From a bacterium (lineage in GTDB: Bacteria > JAMCPX01), in assembly GCA_021815065.1 (NCBI GenBank), contig JAKAHI010000106.1, forward strand, positions 1 through 5,663: a stretch of DNA of 5,663 bases, given 5' to 3'. How positions within the stretch are numbered: position 1 is the first letter of the stretch; every line of letters starts with the position of its first letter. The translations under genes were made by a program, and so were the position numbers. Under the pieces are notes generated by a model. It saw only the letters and a list, made by a program, of their open reading frames with translations, was not told the origin of the DNA and ran no database searches. Of this stretch, positions 1 to 5,663 are shown piece by piece.

Positions 1-30
1 CGCCTGAGGGCCATAAAACGGATAGCTTAG
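1..30 (+). CDS. rsmH: C-terminal end of RsmH (MraW), 16S rRNA C1402 N4-methyltransferase; partial
   Basis: The window opens in frame with nine codons reading RLRAIKRIA followed by TAG at 28-30. A basic 'LRA-x-(K/E)RI' ending just before the stop is how RsmH/MraW proteins commonly finish, and rsmH is the usual gene directly upstream of ftsL in dcw clusters. RsmH is a cytoplasmic SAM-dependent enzyme that N4-methylates C1402 in the decoding centre of 16S rRNA. Only the tail is visible, so no catalytic motif can be checked and the call rests on this short ending plus gene order. The stop codon lies inside the Shine-Dalgarno sequence of ftsL, which suggests the two genes are co-transcribed. Confidence 0.75.
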   Translation, partial: RLRAIKRIA

Positions 31-34
31 GAGG
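29..34 (+). promoter_or_regulatory. Ribosome binding site of ftsL
   Basis: A perfect AGGAGG lies 9 nt before the ATG at 44 and shares bases with the rsmH stop codon (TAG, 28-30). This is a strong Shine-Dalgarno sequence. Its overlap with the upstream stop means that ribosomes ending rsmH translation sit on the ftsL initiation site. Confidence 0.85.
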
Positions 35-43
35 CAATAGTAT

Positions 44-364
44 ATGAAAGCTTATGCAGATAACAGGGCAATAGATTATCAGGCAGTACCGGCAATAAGT
101 ATAGCTCCATTCAAGATCCTCATAACGCTCGCGGTGATCCTTTTCTTTACCCTGATCCTGATATGGAGCCGGATAAACTTCATAGCGGCAAGTTACCGGA
201 TGTCCGCGCTGGCTTTACAAACACAGAACCTGAACGAGCAGATCGACAAGTACAATCTTGAAATAGCCACGCTCAAAAGCAGGAGCAGGATCGAAACGAT
301 AGCGAAAACGAGGTTGAATATGGTTTATCCGGACAGCAAACAGTTACTATCAATAGACAGGTAG
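44..364 (+). CDS. ftsL: Cell division protein FtsL
   Basis: This 106-residue protein has the bitopic FtsL layout. It has a cytoplasmic N-terminus of about 23 residues, one hydrophobic membrane segment at about 24-41, and a periplasmic part with a leucine-zipper-like coiled coil at about 53-80. Heptad positions carry Leu56, Leu63, Tyr70 and Leu77, with Ile67 and Ile74 between them. The tail 'RIETIAKTRLNMVYPDSKQ' resembles the conserved C-terminal FtsL pattern (I-E-x-I-A, then L-x-M-x-x-P). In characterised bacteria FtsL forms a complex with FtsB and FtsQ and helps activate FtsW-FtsI at the septum. The start is secure: an in-frame TAG lies at 38-40 and AGGAGG precedes the ATG by 9 nt. The position between rsmH and ftsI supports the call, because FtsL sequences are too divergent to identify by sequence alone. 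Confidence 0.9.
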   Translation: MKAYADNRAIDYQAVPAISIAPFKILITLAVILFFTLILIWSRINFIAASYRMSALALQTQNLNEQIDKYNLEIATLKSRSRIETIAKTRLNMVYPDSKQLLSIDR

Positions 365-365
365 G

Positions 366-2435
366 ATGGACTCGGTAAAGCGTATACATGAACAACATCT
401 CGTAAGACTATTCATAATATACCTGTGTATCATGGCAGGTTTTGCAGTTGTGCTGTCAAAGGCATTTTACCTCGAGGTAATAAAGGGCAGGAGGTATGCG
501 GAGTTAGCGAGAAAGCAGTATTCGAGAGAGGTCACCCTTCTTCCGGCACGGGGTTTAATCATGGACAGGGACGGCAGGATACTTGCACAGAGCGTGCTGG
601 TAGACTCGTTCTATGCGGACCCGACAAAGATAAAAAACAAAAGCAGGGCAGCGATCATTACCGGAAATATCCTCAAGCTTAACGAGGATACCGTGCTCAA
701 AAAACTGGAATCGGACCGGCAGTTTGTCTGGATAAAAAGACTTGTCGATCCGGACACGGCGCGCAAACTCATGCAGTACCATTTACCGGGTATATACTCT
801 TTGAAAGAATACAGGAGGTATTATCCCGACCTTAAACTTGCAAGCAACGTACTGGGTTTTGTCGGTATAGACTCCACCGGTCTTGCGGGTATAGAACTGT
901 CCCTGAACGGGTATTTAAGCGGCACCCCGTTTTCGGCGGTCATCGATGTCGACGGACGCAACAGCCCCATTTATACGGGTAACCCGACCGACGATGTTTC
1001 ACCGAGCGGAGACAGTGTCGTGACGACCCTCGATCTGAATGTCCAGTTCATACTGCAGGAGGCGCTCAAGAAAGCCGTAGCGGAGCAGGAGGCAAAGAAG
1101 GGCATCGGTATCATCATGAATCCCGCGACAGGCGGGATACTTGCTATGGCAAGCATACCGGACTTCAATCCCAATGTGTACAGGGATTATCCCATGTCCG
1201 TGTTCAAGGATACGGCCGTTGAAGATACCTATGAACCGGGCTCTATATTCAAGCCGTTTGTAATTTCATCGGCCCTTGATGCCGGCGTGATTTCCCAGAA
1301 TGAAAAAATATTCTGTGAGGATGGCCGCTACAAGGTGTACAACATCGTCATAAAGGACGCAGAAGGCGATTTCAATATGCTCAGCATCGGAGATATCCTC
1401 AAGTATAGCAGCAACATCGGTGCCGCGAAAATAGGGGAGAAACTGGGCAGTACCAGTCTTTACCGGTATCTGAGAAACTTCGGGTTCGGCAGCCAGACCG
1501 GCATTGAATTGCCGGGAGAATCCCCGGGCATACTGAACCCCGTGGACAAATGGTCGGGCGTTTCCATAGACACCATACCGTTCGGCCAGGGTGTATCCGC
1601 AACCCCCCTTCAGCTTGTTACGGCAATGTCCGCAATAGCCAACGGGGGGTTGCTGCTTGCACCGAGGATCATAAAAGAGATAAGGAAACCGGACGGCAGG
1701 GTCCAGACGTTTCAGCCCGTCATCAGAAGAAGGGTCATATCCGGGCATACGGCACAGATCATGACCGATATGATGATCGGTGTCGTCAATGACGGGGGAA
1801 CGGGAATCAATGCGGAGATGAACGGGTATACGGTGGCGGGTAAAACCGGAACAGCGCAGATCCCCGATCCGACAACGGGGACGTATTATAAAAACAGGTT
1901 TGTGGCATCTTTCCTCGGATTTGTACCCGCACACAATCCAAAGATTGTCATGCTCATCATGCTTGTCGATCCTCAAAAAAATCCTTACGGAGGATCGAGC
2001 GCCGCTCCGGTTTTCAAAGATGTGGCGGAAAAGGTGTTGCCGTATCTCGGTGTTCCTTCGAAATTGAATATCATGGCAATGCCTTCCGGCGAGCCCTCTT
2101 CCGTGGATATAGAGCAGGCGCAGTTCAACGGAATAACCCAGACGGGCTTCGTGCCCGATTTTGCGGGTAAAACAATGAGGGCCGTGCTTAAACAAGCAAA
2201 GCAGGCAGGTATAAGCGATGTTGTGATGAAAGGTTCCGGTTATGCCGTTGATCAGAGCCCCCGATCCTATACCCCGTATTCCGGGGGGCCCGTCCGGGTG
2301 GTGTTTTCCATGAAAACGGGTATGCAGGACGGGTACGTTGTGCGATCGGGCACACGGCATACCCCGCAGGCGAAGAAGACCGTTTATAGCGGCAAACGGG
2401 ACGGCTCTCATTCCATGAAGGCGACGAAGGGATGA
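366..2435 (+). CDS. ftsI: Septal peptidoglycan D,D-transpeptidase FtsI (PBP3-like class B PBP) with C-terminal PASTA domain
   Basis: This 689-residue class B penicillin-binding protein forms the D-Ala to DAP cross-links of septal peptidoglycan, acting in the periplasm with FtsW. A short cytoplasmic N-terminus leads into a membrane anchor at about 13-36. The PBP dimerisation domain spans about 55-205 ('RGLIMDRDGRILA', 'FVWIKR', 'LASNVLGFVG'). The transpeptidase domain spans about 245-560 and has all three motifs: SIFK with nucleophile Ser293 and Lys296, SSN at 348-350, and KTG at 493-495. A single PASTA domain occupies about 596-649, starting 'VPDFAGKT', and a basic tail of about 40 residues follows. 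The protein is about 100 residues longer than E. coli FtsI (588), mostly because of this C-terminus. The start is nearly forced: an in-frame TAG lies at 354-356 and the ATG is 1 nt after the ftsL stop. The Shine-Dalgarno is weak (AGG at 359-361), so translation probably depends on coupling to ftsL. A SpoVD-like sporulation PBP is less likely given this gene context. Confidence 0.97.
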   Translation: MDSVKRIHEQHLVRLFIIYLCIMAGFAVVLSKAFYLEVIKGRRYAELARKQYSREVTLLPARGLIMDRDGRILAQSVLVDSFYADPTKIKNKSRAAIITGNILKLNEDTVLKKLESDRQFVWIKRLVDPDTARKLMQYHLPGIYSLKEYRRYYPDLKLASNVLGFVGIDSTGLAGIELSLNGYLSGTPFSAVIDVDGRNSPIYTGNPTDDVSPSGDSVVTTLDLNVQFILQEALKKAVAEQEAKKGIGIIMNPATGGILAMASIPDFNPNVYRDYPMSVFKDTAVEDTYEPGSIFKPFVISSALDAGVISQNEKIFCEDGRYKVYNIVIKDAEGDFNMLSIGDILKYSSNIGAAKIGEKLGSTSLYRYLRNFGFGSQTGIELPGESPGILNPVDKWSGVSIDTIPFGQGVSATPLQLVTAMSAIANGGLLLAPRIIKEIRKPDGRVQTFQPVIRRRVISGHTAQIMTDMMIGVVNDGGTGINAEMNGYTVAGKTGTAQIPDPTTGTYYKNRFVASFLGFVPAHNPKIVMLIMLVDPQKNPYGGSSAAPVFKDVAEKVLPYLGVPSKLNIMAMPSGEPSSVDIEQAQFNGITQTGFVPDFAGKTMRAVLKQAKQAGISDVVMKGSGYAVDQSPRSYTPYSGGPVRVVFSMKTGMQDGYVVRSGTRHTPQAKKTVYSGKRDGSHSMKATKG
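2426..2431 (+). promoter_or_regulatory. Ribosome binding site of murE that decides between two ATGs
   Basis: GAAGGG sits at the end of ftsI. It is directly adjacent to the first candidate ATG (2432), too close to initiate there, but 6 nt from the second ATG (2438), which is normal spacing. This favours 2438 as the murE start. Confidence 0.6.
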
Positions 2436-2437
2436 GC

Positions 2438-3949
2438 ATGGACACAAAGAAACTTTTGAAAAGCATCCATGTTGTGTCTCTTCATGGAGATGTATCCGGA
2501 GACATCAAAGGCATTGCGTATGATTCAAGGAAAGTGCACAACAATTATTTGTTTGTTGCAATGCCCGGAGAAAAAGAGGACGGCATAAAGTACGAGCAGG
2601 AAGCTGTCCGCAACGGTGCGGTAGCAATCGTTGCAAAGACATACAATCCTTCAATGGACGGGGTAGTACAGATCATTGTGGATGATCCCCGAAGTGCCCT
2701 GTCGCTGTTATCAAGAGAGTTTTACAACAACCCGGCTGCGGATTTGTTTGTAGTCGGGATAACCGGTACGAACGGCAAGACAACGACGACGTATCTTGTG
2801 GAATCCATACTCGCTTCAGCCAAAAGAAAACCCATGGTCATAGGCACCATCAATTACCGGTATATGAATAAGAAGGTAAAGGCCGTCAATACAACACCCG
2901 AGTCTCTGGACCTCAATATGATGATGAGCGAGTACCTGTCGCAGGGGGCGACCGATCTCGTCATGGAAGTATCCTCGCATGCAATCGCACAGGGCAGGGT
3001 AAACGGCATCGACTTCGATGTGGCAATCTTCACCAATCTTACGCAGGACCACCTTGATTATCACAAGACGATGGAAAACTATTTTGCCGCAAAATCGCTC
3101 TTGTTCGAGAAACTGCTTGTCGCAAGCCATAAGAGCAAGAAATTCGCTATCCTGAACAGCGATGATCCCTGGATAAGCAAGCTCAGAATAAAAAGGGGTA
3201 TCCATATTCTCAGATTCGGGAATTCAAAACAGGCAGATATCAGGCCGGTGGAGTCAACGACATCGCTCGACGGCATCACGATGAAACTTTCAACCCCCAT
3301 AGGTATCATAGACCTCAAGTCGCCCCTCGTGGGTTCCTACAATATTTATAATATCATGGCAGCGGTTGCCACGGCCATCGTGTCGAACATATCCATCGAT
3401 CATATCAAGCACGGAATTGGAGCGTTGAAGCATGTGCCGGGAAGGGTGGAACGGGTTGAAAATCCCAAGGATGTGTATGTGTTCGTGGATTATGCGCACA
3501 GCCCTGATGCGCTCGAAAAGGTTTTGACCGCATTGAGCGGGTTGAAGAAGAAAAGGATGATATGCGTGTTCGGGTGCGGAGGAGACAGGGATAAGGGCAA
3601 GAGGCCGATCATGGGTGAAATTGCAGTACGGCTTGCGGATATAACCGTCATAACATCCGACAACCCGCGTTCCGAACAGCCGGAAACCATTATCTCGGAA
3701 ATAGAGAGAGGCATAACAAATACACCGAAAGTCGAATCGATGGATCCCGGCAGACGTTACGATTCAAAGGTTTATACCGTGATTGCGGACAGGAAACAGG
3801 CAATCAGGAAAGCATTGGAGATAGCGGAGAAAGGCGATGTCCTGCTCATAGCGGGCAAAGGACATGAAGACTATCAAATATTCAAAGACAAAACCATTCA
3901 CTTCAGCGACAGGGAAAACGTCCATGATTATTTTGGAATAAAAAATTGA
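2438..3949 (+). CDS. murE: UDP-MurNAc-L-Ala-D-Glu:meso-2,6-diaminopimelate ligase MurE
   Basis: This cytoplasmic ATP-dependent ligase, 503 residues from ATG 2438 (E. coli MurE has 495), adds the third stem-peptide residue. The N-terminal UDP-substrate domain includes 'GIAYDSRKV'. The central ATPase domain has the P-loop TGTNGKTTT with Lys114, 'NTTPES' at 151-156, 'EVSSHA' at 177-182, and Lys219 in 'AAKSLLF' at the carbamylated-lysine position. His205, Asn302, Asn305, Arg336 and Asp351 match the remaining residues held invariant across Mur ligases. The C-terminal domain has DNPR at 408-411 and GKGHE at 473-477, the signature of meso-DAP enzymes; lysine-adding MurE proteins differ at DNPR. An in-frame ATG at 2432 would overlap the ftsI stop as ATGA and add Met-Ser. 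I prefer 2438 because GAAGGG is correctly spaced for it and 'MDTKKLLKSI' resembles typical MurE N-termini. The product feeds the next gene, murF. Confidence 0.97.
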   Translation: MDTKKLLKSIHVVSLHGDVSGDIKGIAYDSRKVHNNYLFVAMPGEKEDGIKYEQEAVRNGAVAIVAKTYNPSMDGVVQIIVDDPRSALSLLSREFYNNPAADLFVVGITGTNGKTTTTYLVESILASAKRKPMVIGTINYRYMNKKVKAVNTTPESLDLNMMMSEYLSQGATDLVMEVSSHAIAQGRVNGIDFDVAIFTNLTQDHLDYHKTMENYFAAKSLLFEKLLVASHKSKKFAILNSDDPWISKLRIKRGIHILRFGNSKQADIRPVESTTSLDGITMKLSTPIGIIDLKSPLVGSYNIYNIMAAVATAIVSNISIDHIKHGIGALKHVPGRVERVENPKDVYVFVDYAHSPDALEKVLTALSGLKKKRMICVFGCGGDRDKGKRPIMGEIAVRLADITVITSDNPRSEQPETIISEIERGITNTPKVESMDPGRRYDSKVYTVIADRKQAIRKALEIAEKGDVLLIAGKGHEDYQIFKDKTIHFSDRENVHDYFGIKN

Positions 3950-3957
3950 AGATAGAT

Positions 3958-5352
3958 ATGCAAGATATGCAGAAGTTAAAAAACATAGCGGTGTCCCATG
4001 CCGGCACGGACTGGTGCGCTCAGGGTGCATCGACGGACACAAGAAAGCCTCTTCAGGATATGCTGTTCTTTGCTATCAAAGGCGAACGATTCGATGGTCA
4101 TACCTTTGCGGCCGATGCCGTCCGTCAGGGGGCTGCCGGTGTCGTGCTCAATAAAAGCCTGGAGCATCTGGCCGGCGGATTCAGCGGCAAGACCGCTGTT
4201 TTTTCCGTTCCGGATACGGTCCAATCCCTTGGAGCGCTGGCGCATGCTCTACGGGAACGGTACAAGCCGGCCGTCATAACCGTTACCGGCAGCAACGGGA
4301 AAACAACCACAAAGGAAATGCTTTATACGCTTCTGTCGGAATCGTTCAGGTGCGGGAAGACACAGGGTAATCTCAACAATCTAATAGGCCTGCCCCTGTC
4401 CATACTCAACATGGAGCAGGACACGCAGGTGTGGGTGCTGGAACTCGGGACAAGCAGGTATGGAGAATTGGCAAGCCTTGCCGGTATAGCTTCCCCGGAC
4501 ATAGGAGTTCTGACGAACATCGGCAGGGCGCACCTTGAATTTTTCAAAGACCTCCAGGGCGTTGCACGGGCAAAATCAGAGATGTTTTCCGCCATGACCC
4601 AGCAGGGAACCGCGGTGATGAATGCAGACGATCCTTTTGTCATGGAAATAGCCAATCGCTTTAAGGGCAGGGTCATCACAGCGGGTTTTTCCGGGCATGC
4701 CCAGCTGCGAATACTTTCATACAACCTTACGGATAAGGGCATGGATTTCAGGATTCTGTATGAAGGCGAAGAGCGCAGCTTCAGCACGCCGGTTTCAGGC
4801 AGGCACTATCTCTACGATATGGCTCTCTCCATGCTGTGTGCAAGACACTTGCAGGTAGGATGGGACGCCATACGCTCGGCGTGCGAACGGTTTACGGTAT
4901 TCAAAGGGAGAGGCAACAGCACGTTCTATAAAAACAACATAACAGTTGTCGATGATACGTACAACGCCAATCCGGATTCGATGCAAGGCGGTTTCCAGTC
5001 AGCCATAGAGCGGTACGGAGCAGAAAGGATCGTAGCTGTTATAGGAGATATGCTTGAGCTCGGCGAACAGACGGCACAGCAGCATTTCGATCTCGGCCTG
5101 TATCTCGCGGGACAGGGCATAAACAAATTTATCTTGATGGGCAGGTTCTCGGACAACACGTTTGAAGGCATCCGTTCATCCGGGAAAAAACAGATTTATG
5201 CTTTTCAGGCCGGCGATATCCAGTCCGCTGTCCGGGAACTGGTATCGTTATCGAAAGACGGCGCCGTGATTTATATAAAAGGGTCCAGGAGCATGAAACT
5301 GGAGCAGGTACTGAGCGGGTACGATAGTATTATGAGGAGCAAAGATGCTTGA
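3958..5352 (+). CDS. murF: UDP-MurNAc-tripeptide:D-alanyl-D-alanine ligase MurF
   Basis: This cytoplasmic ATP-dependent ligase (464 residues from ATG 3958; E. coli MurF has 452) joins D-Ala-D-Ala to UDP-MurNAc-tripeptide, the last cytoplasmic precursor before MraY. The N-terminal domain has 'STDTRKPLQDMLFFAIKGER'. The ATPase domain has P-loop TGSNGKTTTK (Lys115), 'GNLNNLIGLPLS', 'ELGTSRYGEL' (Glu162), 'NIGRAHLE' (His192), Lys206 at the carbamylated-lysine position and 'NADDP'. The C-terminal domain has GRG (Arg318), 'DDTYNANPDSM' at 332-342 (Asp333), 'GDMLELGE' and 'KGSRSMKLE'. One oddity: the normal G-x-HNxxN motif reads GRHYLYD at 281-287, losing both asparagines (Tyr284, Asp287). The start is uncertain. 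TTG at 3946 overlaps the murE stop as TTGA with a weak GGA 8 nt upstream and adds four residues; ATG 3967 is also possible. I prefer ATG 3958 for its codon. The gene ends inside the first codons of mraY. Confidence 0.95.
   Translation: MQDMQKLKNIAVSHAGTDWCAQGASTDTRKPLQDMLFFAIKGERFDGHTFAADAVRQGAAGVVLNKSLEHLAGGFSGKTAVFSVPDTVQSLGALAHALRERYKPAVITVTGSNGKTTTKEMLYTLLSESFRCGKTQGNLNNLIGLPLSILNMEQDTQVWVLELGTSRYGELASLAGIASPDIGVLTNIGRAHLEFFKDLQGVARAKSEMFSAMTQQGTAVMNADDPFVMEIANRFKGRVITAGFSGHAQLRILSYNLTDKGMDFRILYEGEERSFSTPVSGRHYLYDMALSMLCARHLQVGWDAIRSACERFTVFKGRGNSTFYKNNITVVDDTYNANPDSMQGGFQSAIERYGAERIVAVIGDMLELGEQTAQQHFDLGLYLAGQGINKFILMGRFSDNTFEGIRSSGKKQIYAFQAGDIQSAVRELVSLSKDGAVIYIKGSRSMKLEQVLSGYDSIMRSKDA
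5334..5339 (+). promoter_or_regulatory. Ribosome binding site of mraY, inside murF
   Basis: GAGGAG lies 5 nt before the mraY ATG at 5345, within the last codons of murF. It is a strong, well-spaced Shine-Dalgarno sequence and fixes the mraY start, which overlaps the murF stop by 8 nt. Confidence 0.8.
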
Positions 5353-5663
5353 ATATCTTTTATATCCACTGGCAAAGCAATTTATTATATTCCATGTTTT
5401 AAAGTACATAACATTCAGAACCTTGAGTGCGATGATAACCGCATTGGTTATCAGTATGATCTTCGGGACCCCCTTTATAAAATTCATGACGAGAATAGGC
5501 ATGGGACAGGTTGTGCGGTCCGACGGCCCCAAAAACCACATCAGCAAGAAAGGAACGCCGACCATGGGCGGGGTCTTGATGATACTGTCTATTCTTGTTT
5601 CGACCTTACTGTGGATGGATATTGCCAATGTGTATGTATGGATACTCCTGTTCGCCCTCCTGG
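5345..5663 (+). CDS. mraY: Phospho-N-acetylmuramoyl-pentapeptide transferase MraY (N-terminal part, cut by window end)
   Basis: The first 106 codons of an open frame run off the 3' edge of the window. MraY is a polytopic inner-membrane enzyme of about 360 residues that moves phospho-MurNAc-pentapeptide from UDP onto undecaprenyl phosphate, producing lipid I; it uses the product of murF. The visible part begins MLEYLLYPLA and continues with 'YITFRTLSAMITALVIS', a membrane segment at about 26-47. The conserved cytoplasmic loop 'SDGPKNHISKKGTPTMGG' (59-76) is a hallmark of MraY. A second hydrophobic segment at about 77-90 follows, and a third begins near 97. The catalytic aspartates lie beyond the window. 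The ATG at 5345 has GAGGAG 5 nt upstream and overlaps the murF stop (TGA, 5350-5352) by 8 nt, which suggests translational coupling. Confidence 0.96.
   Translation, partial: MLEYLLYPLAKQFIIFHVLKYITFRTLSAMITALVISMIFGTPFIKFMTRIGMGQVVRSDGPKNHISKKGTPTMGGVLMILSILVSTLLWMDIANVYVWILLFALL

Noticed and set aside
1120..1138. A perfect 7-bp inverted repeat (ATCCCGC / GCGGGAT) with a 5-nt loop inside ftsI
   Set aside because: It encodes the conserved NPATGG stretch of the transpeptidase domain, lacks a U-run and lies far from any gene end, so it is neither a terminator nor a clear operator.
1242..1253. The FtsI active-site motif is SIFK instead of the commoner STFK
   Set aside because: Only the first Ser and the Lys of SxxK are catalytic, the second position varies in the family, and the other motifs are intact, so loss of activity is not suggested.
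1976..1982. A slippery-type heptamer A_AAA_AAT in the ftsI frame. The -1 frame stays open to a TAA at 2168-2170, near the start of the PASTA domain, so a -1 shift would yield FtsI without PASTA
   Set aside because: The A-run is explained by the Gln-Lys-Asn codons in a conserved stretch, I see no convincing downstream stem-loop, and an open frame of about 60 codons can occur by chance. Conservation of the heptamer in relatives would reopen it.
2272..2286. A short GC-rich hairpin (CCCCG / CGGGG) near the end of ftsI
   Set aside because: The stem has only 5 bp, no T-run follows, and it lies inside the PASTA-coding region with murE downstream in the same operon.
1266..2447. A 393-codon open frame on the minus strand, opposite most of ftsI
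   Set aside because: Its translation is rich in His, Arg, Cys and Pro with no recognisable domain. It lies wholly opposite a gene with clear catalytic motifs and is best explained as a codon-bias shadow.
1..5663. A search for a new system, mobile element, RNA gene, CRISPR array or promoter in non-coding DNA
   Set aside because: Apart from 13 nt between rsmH and ftsL, 1 nt between ftsL and ftsI and up to 8 nt between murE and murF, all bases are coding. No tRNA-like fold, repeat array or transposase frame was seen.

Overview
The window is a compact, all-plus-strand piece of a bacterial division and cell wall (dcw) cluster. The order is the end of rsmH (mraW), then ftsL, ftsI (a PASTA-containing penicillin-binding protein), murE, murF and the start of mraY. 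Nearly every base is coding. The largest gap between genes is 13 nt (rsmH to ftsL), and the later junctions are a 1-nt gap or short gaps and overlaps. I see no promoter, terminator, RNA gene, mobile element, CRISPR array or long repeat.

Layout: positions 1-30 are the last nine codons and stop of rsmH. Positions 44-364 encode FtsL, a small bitopic protein with a coiled coil. Positions 366-2435 encode the septal transpeptidase FtsI, with one transmembrane anchor, a PBP dimerisation domain, a transpeptidase domain with all three catalytic motifs, and one C-terminal PASTA domain followed by a basic tail. Positions 2438-3949 (possibly from 2432) encode MurE with the DNPR motif of meso-diaminopimelate-adding enzymes. 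Positions 3958-5352 (possibly from TTG 3946) encode MurF. Positions 5345-5663 are the first 106 codons of mraY, cut by the window edge.

How they work together: MurE adds the third stem-peptide residue (predicted meso-DAP) to UDP-MurNAc-L-Ala-D-Glu. MurF adds D-Ala-D-Ala to give the UDP-MurNAc-pentapeptide, and MraY transfers the phospho-MurNAc-pentapeptide to undecaprenyl phosphate to make lipid I. FtsI later cross-links the finished polymer at the septum, and FtsL belongs to the divisome subcomplex that activates septal synthesis. RsmH methylates 16S rRNA and is a usual upstream neighbour in this cluster.

Organism: the predicted DAP-type MurE, the mraW-ftsL-ftsI-murE-murF-mraY order, the PASTA-bearing FtsI and the mid-range GC content with frequent ATA and AGG codons suggest a non-enteric bacterium. 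My best guess is a Desulfobacterota (deltaproteobacteria)-like lineage, but this is inference from general resemblance and not a placement.

Novelty: this is a core housekeeping region and I find no new system in it. The observation most worth checking is in MurF. Both asparagines of the HNxxN motif, regarded as invariant across Mur ligases, are replaced (Tyr284 and Asp287), while the other key residues are intact and the neighbouring MurE keeps all of them.
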